Positions 57,791 through 64,000 of a stretch of DNA of 64,000 nt are shown here, piece by piece. A program made the position numbers and the translations under genes. Under the pieces are notes generated by a model. It did no database searches. It was not told where the DNA came from and saw nothing but the letters and a program-made list of their open reading frames with translations. The stretch is from Candidatus Aristotella avistercoris (GTDB lineage Bacteria; Bacillota; Clostridia; Oscillospirales; Ruminococcaceae). Position 1 is the stretch's first letter, and each line of letters starts with the position of its first letter. The stretch is from assembly GCA_904397835.1 (NCBI GenBank), contig CAJFOV010000049.1:1-64000 (forward strand), written 5' to 3'.

Positions 57791-58993
57791 ATGAATCTGT
57801 TGGATGAAGCAAAATCTTTTTCTGAGCAAATTTCCAAGTGGTACCGGGATCTGCACCAGATGCCGGAGATCGGCATGAACCTGCCCAAGACCAGCGCCTA
57901 TGTCCAGGAGCAGCTCAAGGAGATGGGCATCCCCTTCCAGACCTACTGTGACGGCAACGCCATTGTGGCCACCCTGGGCAAGGGGGACAAGGCCATCGCC
58001 CTGCGGGCGGATATGGATGCCCTGGCCATCCCTGAGGAGACTGGCCTGCCTTTTGCCTCCAAAAATGGCAACATGCATGCCTGCGGCCACGATGGCCACA
58101 CCAGCATCCTGCTGGGCACTGCAAAACTCCTGAAGGCCCACGAGGCGGAACTGAAGGGCACCGTGAAGCTCTTCTTCCAGCCCGCCGAGGAGACCTTTGA
58201 GGGCGCCCCCGCCATGATTGAGGCTGGTGTTCTCAAGGATCATCCGGTCCAGGCCTTTTTGGCGGAGCACGGCCTCGCCAACGCCAGCGTTCCCAACGGC
58301 CATGTGGTGTTGGGTGTGGGCGGCATTGCTGCCTCCGGCGACTTCTTTGACATCCGGGTCAAGGGCAAGGGCTGCCACGGCGCCATGCCCGAGAGCGGCG
58401 TGGATCCGGTGACCATCGCTGCTGAAGTGATCCATGCCATCCAGACCATGATCGCCCGGGAGGTCTCCTCTCAGGAGTCCGCCATTGTGAGCGTCTGCTC
58501 CATCCGCAGCCGCACCGCTGATGAGGAGCAGTACCAGAAGGTCTACAACGTCATCCCCAACTGTGTGGAGATGGCCGGTACCATCCGCACTTTGAACAAC
58601 GACGTGCGGGAGTACGTGGTCAAACGCCTGGGCGAGATTGTGGAGGGGATCTGCAAGACTGCCCACGCCGAGGGCACTTGTGAGGTACGTCCCGTGGCCC
58701 CTGTGCTGATGAATGCCCAGGCCAATGTGGAGCTCTTTGAGAAGTCCGCCAAAAAGCTGCTGCCGGAGGATCACATTCACTATCTGGAGCGGGCCTCCAT
58801 GGGCTCTGAGGATGCAGCTTTCTTCCAGAACCTGGTGCCTGGCTGCTACTTCAACTTCTCCAATTACCTGCCCATCGATGGCAAGGTCTATCCTCTGCAC
58901 AACACCCACTATGCTGACAACGAGGAAAATCTGCCCATCGGTGCAGCCCTCATGGCCCAAGGCGCCATGGATTGGCTGGAGGAGGGCAAATAA
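57791..58993 (+). CDS. M20D family amidohydrolase, copy 4
   Basis: A 400-residue paralogue with NMHACGHDGHTSI, FQPAEETFEG and PLHNTHY. The third ligand segment reads FLAEHGLANA instead of the LHN-type sequence of copies 2 and 3, keeping the His but changing its surroundings, so this copy may have a distinct substrate. The N-terminus MNLLDEAKSFSEQISKWYRDLHQMPEIGMNLPKTSAYVQ (in part) is closest to copy 1. Perfect AAAGGAGG site; followed by a strong terminator. Confidence 0.92.
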   Translation: MNLLDEAKSFSEQISKWYRDLHQMPEIGMNLPKTSAYVQEQLKEMGIPFQTYCDGNAIVATLGKGDKAIALRADMDALAIPEETGLPFASKNGNMHACGHDGHTSILLGTAKLLKAHEAELKGTVKLFFQPAEETFEGAPAMIEAGVLKDHPVQAFLAEHGLANASVPNGHVVLGVGGIAASGDFFDIRVKGKGCHGAMPESGVDPVTIAAEVIHAIQTMIAREVSSQESAIVSVCSIRSRTADEEQYQKVYNVIPNCVEMAGTIRTLNNDVREYVVKRLGEIVEGICKTAHAEGTCEVRPVAPVLMNAQANVELFEKSAKKLLPEDHIHYLERASMGSEDAAFFQNLVPGCYFNFSNYLPIDGKVYPLHNTHYADNEENLPIGAALMAQGAMDWLEEGK

Positions 58994-59024
58994 CATTCCC
59001 TCTTGAACTCCTGAGAAAAATGAC

Positions 59025-59059
59025 AAAATCTCCCGTGGACTGTGCCACGGGAGATTTTT
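59025..59059 (+). terminator. Terminator of M20D copy 4
   Basis: AAAATCTCCCGTGG / CCACGGGAGATTTT perfect 14-bp stem with a 6-base loop. Confidence 0.92.
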
Positions 59060-59307
59060 ATTTGGTCTTGTCTTACAACATTTTGAGGCGGGTTCGAAAA
59101 CGATCCCCTCCGGTCAAGGGACAATACAGCGTGGGAATGGATGCTAACTCCTATGAAAAGCATGGCCTACACCACCTTTGGAGAGGGACCATTTTTCTTT
59201 CTACATACAGCAATATACTTCAAGTATATTTTTAATATATTTTTTCAAAAATTGGTGTCCATCCACCTTTTATCCCCATATCCACAGGAGGAGGGATCCT
59301 CCCACAT

Positions 59308-59350
59308 ACAAAGAGAGCCCCTGCCCGGCGCTGCCGGATCAGAGGCTCTC
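59308..59350 (-). terminator. Terminator of the minus-strand peptidase operon
   Basis: GAGAGCC / GGCTCTC stem (59313-59350) enclosing a partly paired GC-rich loop, then TTTGT on the minus strand. Confidence 0.6.
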
Positions 59351-59367
59351 CAAAAATGAAACGAATG

Positions 59368-60537
59368 CTAGTCCACAGGCAGCTCAAACTGCTCCCGGTC
59401 GTACTCCGTCAGGCTGACGGCGCCGGTCTCTGTCACCAGAACCATATCCTCCACTCGCATATAGCACTCCCCAGGGAACCACATCTTGGGCTCCGAGCAG
59501 AACACCATGCCGGGCTGCAGGACAAAGTCCACAAACTTGTTCATCCAGGGCATCTCATGGACATCGATGCCAATCTGGTGGCCGATGACCCCCTTCTCCT
59601 TGTTGGTCATAAACTCCCCAAACCCAAGGCGGGTCACCTCTGCCCGGACCATTCCATCAATGTCCTTGATGTTGGTTTTGCCGGGCACCAGGTCTGCAAT
59701 CATTTTACATTGGGCCGCCTGGAGGGCCTTGTAGCCCTCCCGCACCCGCTCCGGCGCCTTGCCGCAGTAGAAGGAGCGGCCAAAATCGGAACAATAGCCG
59801 TTGAGTACATAGCCAAAGTCAAAGGCCACCGAACTGCCAAGACCCAGGGGCATGTCCATGGGGTGGCCCATGAGATCCTGAGCGGTGGGATGCCCTGTCT
59901 TGGTAAAGAGGGCGCCGGGGCCAAAGGCCAGATCCTGGGCGCCACCCTGACGGCCCAGATCCACCAGCAGCTGCTGCACATCATTGGGGGTGATGCCAGG
60001 TTTGAGCCGGGCCACCACTTTGCCCATGATCTCATCGGTCAGGGCCGCAGCCTGTTTGAGCAGGCCGATCTCCTTGTCATCTTTATACCGGCGCAGCTCC
60101 TCCACCAGGGTCTCCCCCGGCTGGGATGTAAAGCTGGGGTTGATCTCCTTGAGGAGGTCCGCCATCCAGGGACCGCAGCAATCTCCCAGGGCGAATCGTT
60201 TCCCATGGAGATGGCCCCGCATCCGCTGGGCGAAGAAGTCCAGATAGACGCTCTCCACCGGGACCGGCGCCTGGGCCAGATCCCGCTCCCGCCAGGGGAC
60301 GCAGAAGATCCGGCACTCCCCCTGGCAGGGGATATAGAGCAGGCAGTCCGGCACATTCAGGGCCTCAATGCTGGGGGCTCCCCGCTGATTCTTGGTCTCC
60401 GCCGTGCGCTGGAAGGGCATGTGGGCCATGTCCAGCAGATAGGCAAAGCTCGCCCCGGTGGCAAGGAGCATACCGTCCAGCTCCTGTTTTGCCAAACTGG
60501 CCTGCAGGGCGCCAATGCGCTTTTCACTGTATGTCAT
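59368..60537 (-). CDS. M24 family metallopeptidase (Xaa-Pro aminopeptidase-like), copy 1
   Basis: A 389-residue two-domain 'pita-bread' peptidase: creatinase N-terminal domain (1-140) and catalytic domain (150-389). Metal ligands: Asp in VAFDFGYVLNGYCSDFGRSFY, His in GIDVHEMPW, Glu in FCSEPKMWFPG and Glu in MRVEDMVLVT. It probably removes N-terminal residues before proline, finishing peptide breakdown. ATG 60537 with AAGGAGGG. Last gene of the operon that begins with the oligopeptide ABC ATPase, 13 bases after the M42 gene. Confidence 0.9.
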   Translation of the reverse strand: MTYSEKRIGALQASLAKQELDGMLLATGASFAYLLDMAHMPFQRTAETKNQRGAPSIEALNVPDCLLYIPCQGECRIFCVPWRERDLAQAPVPVESVYLDFFAQRMRGHLHGKRFALGDCCGPWMADLLKEINPSFTSQPGETLVEELRRYKDDKEIGLLKQAAALTDEIMGKVVARLKPGITPNDVQQLLVDLGRQGGAQDLAFGPGALFTKTGHPTAQDLMGHPMDMPLGLGSSVAFDFGYVLNGYCSDFGRSFYCGKAPERVREGYKALQAAQCKMIADLVPGKTNIKDIDGMVRAEVTRLGFGEFMTNKEKGVIGHQIGIDVHEMPWMNKFVDFVLQPGMVFCSEPKMWFPGECYMRVEDMVLVTETGAVSLTEYDREQFELPVD

Positions 60538-60550
60538 GTCTTTGCCCTCC

Positions 60551-61663
60551 TTACCGGTTGGAGCGGCGGATCCGCTCCACCATCTCCCAATCCAGCCGCT
60601 TACAAAAGGCAGTGAGCAGGGTGATGGTGTCCGCCACGTCCTTGCGGTGGAGCACCGCCCGGTGGGAGTGGATGGAACGGGCCGGGATGGAGATGGTCAT
60701 ATTCAGCACGCCATTGAAGAGCTTGTGGATGGAGCCGCTGTCAGTGCCGCCCTTGAGGAAAATGTCGTGAGTATAGCTCAAGCCCAACTCCTCGCAGATC
60801 TGCTCCATGGTGTACACCAGCTCCCGGTTGCAGATGACCGAACCGTCCATCAGGCACAGGGTGACGCCGGTGCCCAGGGGCGTGCCATACTTAGAGCCTG
60901 GCACATCGCTGGCCAAGGTGCAGTCCAGGGCGATGGCAATATCCGGATGGACCATATAGCCAGCCGTCTGAGCGCCCCGCAGGCCAACCTCCTCCTGAAC
61001 GGTGCCCACGGCGTACACATCCGCCTGATGCTCCACGCCTTTGAGGTTGCGCACCACCGCCGTGGCAATGGCCGCGCCGATGCGGTCATCCCAGGCCTTG
61101 CCCATGAGGTAGTTGGGGTTGTTCATGACCCGGAACTGGGTGCGGGGAGTGATGGTATCTCCCACCCGGATTCCCAGGGCCTTGACCTCGTCCGCGTCAT
61201 TGACCCCCAGGTCAATGAACAGGTCCTCCAGCTCCTTGACCTTGGCCCGCTCCTCTGCGGGCATGCCATGGGGCGGGGGAGAGCTGATGACACCCACATA
61301 CTCCCGGCCATCCCGGGTGGTGATGGTGACCTCCTGGGCCAGCAGCAGATGGGGCCACATGCCGCCCACATTGATCACGCGGATAAAACCGTTGTCCTCA
61401 ATCTTTTTGACCAGGAAGCCCACCTCGTCCAGGTGTCCGAACAGGGCAACGCTGGGGCCCTCTCCCTTGCCCTTTTTACAGCCAATGATGCTGCCAAGGT
61501 TGTCGTAGTCGATGGTGTCCGCCGCATCCTTCAGATACTCCGCCATGACCCGGCTGGCGCCCTTCTCGTGGCCACAGATGCCGTTGGCCTCAGAGAACCG
61601 CTTGAGCATCTCCACATCCAAGTCACCGTACGGATCCGTTGGCAGGTTCTTTTTTTCCTGCAT
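60551..61663 (-). CDS. M42 family metallopeptidase (glutamyl aminopeptidase/endoglucanase-like)
   Basis: A 370-residue cytosolic aminopeptidase that would form a dodecameric tetrahedral particle as in TET/FrvX proteins. Metal ligands: His in FGHLDEVGF, bridging Asp in AWDDRIG, catalytic Glu pair in VQEEVGLRGA, Asp in IALDCT, and His in IPARSIHSHRA. It degrades short peptides from the N-terminus. ATG 61663 with AAAGGAAG; a TTG two codons earlier is possible. Its first codons overlap the end of the EamA gene by about 41 bases. Confidence 0.9.
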   Translation of the reverse strand: MQEKKNLPTDPYGDLDVEMLKRFSEANGICGHEKGASRVMAEYLKDAADTIDYDNLGSIIGCKKGKGEGPSVALFGHLDEVGFLVKKIEDNGFIRVINVGGMWPHLLLAQEVTITTRDGREYVGVISSPPPHGMPAEERAKVKELEDLFIDLGVNDADEVKALGIRVGDTITPRTQFRVMNNPNYLMGKAWDDRIGAAIATAVVRNLKGVEHQADVYAVGTVQEEVGLRGAQTAGYMVHPDIAIALDCTLASDVPGSKYGTPLGTGVTLCLMDGSVICNRELVYTMEQICEELGLSYTHDIFLKGGTDSGSIHKLFNGVLNMTISIPARSIHSHRAVLHRKDVADTITLLTAFCKRLDWEMVERIRRSNR

Positions 61664-62585
61664 TTGCAATCTCTTCCTTTCTCATTTGTTTATGACCATC
61701 CCACAAATTTAGGAAATTGGCGCCGATGATCAAGAGCGCGCCAATGTACGCATACAGAGAAATTGCCTGGTGGAACACCGCCAGGGAGATAATCAGAGTA
61801 TAGACATTCTGGATATAGGTGTAGGGGGAGAGGCGAGAGGCCTCCGCCTTGCGGTAGGCCAAGTTCAAAAATAGTTGGCCTACACAGACCCCCAGGCCCA
61901 TGCCCACCATATACAAGAAGTCCTGCTTGGAACACAGGCCCGCCCCTTCTATGGCCACCTCTTTGATGAGGTACACCGGCAGGGCGCAGATGGCGGACAG
62001 GGCGCAGTAGGCAAATACCACGGTATAGGGGTGGGCTGCATCCTTCAGCTTACGCACCACGCAGTAAGCCGCCCCGCCAAAGGCCGCGCCCAAAATGGCA
62101 AACAGGCAGAAAGGATCTGTAAGCAGCGCCGGGGAGGGCCGCACCGTCACCAACACACCCACAAAGCACACCAATACCACCAGGTACTGCACCCGGCTCA
62201 CCTTCTCCTTGAGCCAAAGGGCAGCCGTAATGATGGTAAAGATGGCAGATGTGGAGGTGAGCACCGTCAGCTCGAAGAGGGGCCTCTTGCTGAAGGTGGT
62301 GGCCACCACCACAAAAAGGGTGGATAAAAAGCCAAAGATGGCCCGGCAGGCCAACAGCTTTGGCTTTTCCCCTAGAAAACTGATGCGGGTCCGCAGCAAA
62401 ATCAATCCAAAGACTACCACGCCCACCATGTTGTGGACAAACATTTTTTCAAACACGCCCACACGGTCTCCCAAAGCATTGGAGAAGGCCTGATTTAGGG
62501 CAAATCCCAGGGAAGAGATCAAAATATACAGGACACCCAACAGGAAATCCTTATTTTCTTTGAGCCCCGCAAATCCAGATCTCAT
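61623..62585 (-). CDS. EamA/DMT superfamily transporter
   Basis: A 320-residue membrane protein with ten hydrophobic segments in two EamA repeats (for example FLLGVLYILISSLGFAL and the repeat-two start FLYMVGMGLGVCVGQLFL). The DMT superfamily exports or imports small metabolites such as amino acids. It lies within an operon of peptidases and overlaps both neighbours (35 bases with the M24 gene, about 41 with the M42 gene), so it is translationally coupled and may export excess amino acids released from peptides. ATG 62585 has a weak site; a TTG five codons later is possible. Confidence 0.85.
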   Translation of the reverse strand: MRSGFAGLKENKDFLLGVLYILISSLGFALNQAFSNALGDRVGVFEKMFVHNMVGVVVFGLILLRTRISFLGEKPKLLACRAIFGFLSTLFVVVATTFSKRPLFELTVLTSTSAIFTIITAALWLKEKVSRVQYLVVLVCFVGVLVTVRPSPALLTDPFCLFAILGAAFGGAAYCVVRKLKDAAHPYTVVFAYCALSAICALPVYLIKEVAIEGAGLCSKQDFLYMVGMGLGVCVGQLFLNLAYRKAEASRLSPYTYIQNVYTLIISLAVFHQAISLYAYIGALLIIGANFLNLWDGHKQMRKEEIANAGKKEPANGSVR

Positions 62586-63735
62586 TTTGCCGCTCACTGA
62601 TGAATTCAGCTCCGTCCTTTGTAATGTAGGCAACATCCTCCTGGCCGATGCGGCCCCGGTCCAGATAGAGGTTTGCATCAATGGTCAGGACCAGGCCTTC
62701 CTCCAGCAATCCCTCGCTGGAACCGCCAGGTTTGCGCCGGGCCATGCTGACGCCTCCATCATGGGCGGCCCTGCCAACCTGATGGCCAAAAGAATATTTG
62801 AATTCTGGATAGCCCTGTTCAATCAGGCCGTCTCTGGCAGCCCGGTCCGGCTGCCAGCCCTGGTTGCCGGGTTTCATGAGGGCCACGCCCTTGTCAATGG
62901 CCCTGTGGAGGTTCTCCAGGTGGTCCTTATAGACCTGGGGCACATCTGTCTCCCCATCCTTGAGCAGATAGTAGGTGCGCTGAATGTCCGAGCAGTAGCC
63001 CTTGACCTTGACGCCAAAGTCCAGGTTGATGAGATCCCCCTTCTCCGCCTTGCGGTCCCCAGGTCCTGCATGGCCAATGACCGGGTTGGGGCCAATAAAC
63101 ACCCCGGGGTTCTGGGCGTGATCCCAGGCATCCTCCACCCCATAGAAGGCGATGCGCTCCTGACAGAAGTTATAGATGTCCCTTTGGGACACCCCCTCCT
63201 GGATAAAGTCGGCCACCTCCCGCAGGATCTTCTCTGTCACGGCGGTGGCCTCTCGGATGCGGCTGATCTCCTCCGGGGTCTTGCGGCCCCGGAGCTTGCC
63301 GATGATCTTTTCCGCGGAAATGATCTCCCCGGCAAAACCGCATTTCTGGAATAACTCCATCAGGTACAGGTACATGCCGTGGGTCAGGCCATCAGCCGCC
63401 ACATCCCGGGAGTAGTTGAGTGCGATGGTCTTGGGAGAAAGGCGCTGCATCATGGCCAAAAAGCCGGATTCAAAGTCCAGGCCATAGTTGACCACCTCAT
63501 CATAGGTACCAGTCTGTTCCAGGCCCACATTGTCCAGCTGGCTAGCCAGGGCAATGCTTTGGCCCTCTTTGGTGAGGAAGACACAGGTCATGCCGCCAAA
63601 GTCCACTGGGCTGATGAGCTGGAGCACCGGGTCATTGTTCATAATGGTCTCCCGGGCAATGATCAGCCACAGATCCACGCCCTCCTCCTTGACAATGTCA
63701 CAGGCCTGGCGCATCTTTTCTTGATACAGGCTCAT
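62551..63735 (-). CDS. M24 family metallopeptidase, copy 2
   Basis: A 394-residue Xaa-Pro peptidase-like protein. Ligands: Asp pair in INLDFGVKVKGYCSDIQRTYY, His in GRAAHDGGV, and a final Glu in GQEDVAYIT. The usual Glu of the TxEPGxY strand is Asp here (TIDANLYLD), an unusual substitution of one metal ligand. The N-terminal domain (1-155) is creatinase-like. Its ATG overlaps the stop of the ABC ATPase gene by four bases. Likely acts on imported peptides or on a special dipeptide. Confidence 0.88.
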   Translation of the reverse strand: MSLYQEKMRQACDIVKEEGVDLWLIIARETIMNNDPVLQLISPVDFGGMTCVFLTKEGQSIALASQLDNVGLEQTGTYDEVVNYGLDFESGFLAMMQRLSPKTIALNYSRDVAADGLTHGMYLYLMELFQKCGFAGEIISAEKIIGKLRGRKTPEEISRIREATAVTEKILREVADFIQEGVSQRDIYNFCQERIAFYGVEDAWDHAQNPGVFIGPNPVIGHAGPGDRKAEKGDLINLDFGVKVKGYCSDIQRTYYLLKDGETDVPQVYKDHLENLHRAIDKGVALMKPGNQGWQPDRAARDGLIEQGYPEFKYSFGHQVGRAAHDGGVSMARRKPGGSSEGLLEEGLVLTIDANLYLDRGRIGQEDVAYITKDGAEFISERQNEIWICGAQRK

Positions 63736-64000
63736 ACCGCTGTTTCCCCCTTCAGCACACGGTCACAGGTTGCATAATGGTTTTCTCCCACCAACTCCAA
63801 TTTGGGCGCGTGTTTGCTGCACGCTGGGGTGGCATAGGGACACCGGCTGGCGAAAGAACAGGCATCATCTGGCGTATTGATGGGGCTAGGGATATCCCCT
63901 TTGAGCTCAATGATCTTGCGGCTCTTCTGCACCACTGGGTCAGGGATGGGAATGGCCGAGATCAGTGCCTGGGTGTAGGGGTGGGCCGGCATCTCATACA
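63732..64000 (-). CDS. Oligopeptide ABC transporter ATP-binding protein, C-terminal part (cut by window edge)
   Basis: The last 89 residues of a peptide-type (OppD/OppF, DppD/DppF) ABC ATPase: HPYTQALISAIPIPDP marks the end of the ATPase core, and CSFASRC..ATPAC is the family's C-terminal Cys motif, which in some members binds a 4Fe-4S cluster. ATGA overlap with the downstream M24 gene shows that peptide import and breakdown are co-expressed. The Walker motifs lie outside the window, so OppD versus OppF cannot be decided. Confidence 0.92.
   Translation of the reverse strand, partial: YEMPAHPYTQALISAIPIPDPVVQKSRKIIELKGDIPSPINTPDDACSFASRCPYATPACSKHAPKLELVGENHYATCDRVLKGETAV

Larger units (their letters stand above)
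58994..59367. other. Intergenic region between convergent peptidase operons
   Basis: 374 bases with terminators at both ends (59025-59059 and 59313-59350) and an AT-rich middle. No gene seen. Confidence 0.5.

Overview
The window reads as a chromosome segment of a GC-rich, Gram-positive gut anaerobe, most likely an Oscillospiraceae (Flavonifractor / Pseudoflavonifractor-like) Clostridium. This is an inference from content: rubrerythrin, BaiN-type flavoprotein, the NifU-like/GGGtGRT pair, archaeal-type AspRS, Firmicute-type Shine-Dalgarno sites (AGGAGG), sigma-A promoters with 17-bp spacers, and many GTG/TTG starts. No rRNA, phage, IS element or CRISPR array is visible. One tRNA (initiator Met) is present.

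Layout. 1-5.2 kb: a broken-off rubrerythrin, a NatAB-type ABC exporter with an attenuator-like leader, a small protein, an XRE regulator, a lone Nif3/PII-like domain and a CynX-type MFS permease. 5.3-5.76 kb: a gene-free array of hairpin modules in which the sequence changes but the pairing is kept. 5.9-19 kb: trmB, ridA, an SPFH/zinc-ribbon protein, two tandem beta-lactamase-fold hydrolases without signal peptides, a 109-bp minisatellite, a DUF5714 protein, two YcxB-like proteins, secA, and a pair of related membrane-anchored proteins. 19.4-22.6 kb: the NifU-like/GGGtGRT operon and an ArsR/nitroreductase pair.

23.3-31.8 kb is a run of eight co-directional genes whose recognisable domains are ankyrin repeats, a SUKH-like C-terminus, DUF1963/YwqG, DUF4261, suppressor-of-fused and DUF4253. 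These are domain types seen among immunity proteins to polymorphic toxins, so the run looks like a poly-immunity locus with no toxin nearby. 32.0-35.4 kb is a minus-strand operon (BaiN, GNAT, nicotinamidase-like hydrolase, YqiA-like hydrolase, DUF6506). 35.7 kb is a first M20D amidohydrolase, followed by tRNA-fMet.

37.6-43.3 kb, starting just after tRNA-fMet and visibly less GC-rich, holds a compact operon-like cluster: a SAM methyltransferase, a CmoA-like (carboxy-SAM synthase-like) protein, a radical SAM protein, a class II aminoacyl-tRNA-synthetase paralogue with a rewritten amino-acid pocket, and two overlapping dCTP-deaminase-like proteins that have lost different parts of the active site. 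An archaeal-type aspS follows under its own promoter. I do not recognise this combination as a described system, and it is the best candidate for new biology here.

45.5-54.6 kb: a DUF3592 protein, a MATE exporter, a MarR-controlled heterodimeric ABC exporter, an HTH regulator divergent from an atypical membrane Ser/Thr kinase, and an anchored OB-fold protein. 55-64 kb is a peptide-use region: three more M20D amidohydrolases in tandem on the plus strand, facing a minus-strand operon of an oligopeptide ABC ATPase (partial), two M24 peptidases, an EamA transporter and an M42 aminopeptidase, with overlapping genes. Together these suggest uptake and intracellular breakdown of peptides and acyl-amino acids.
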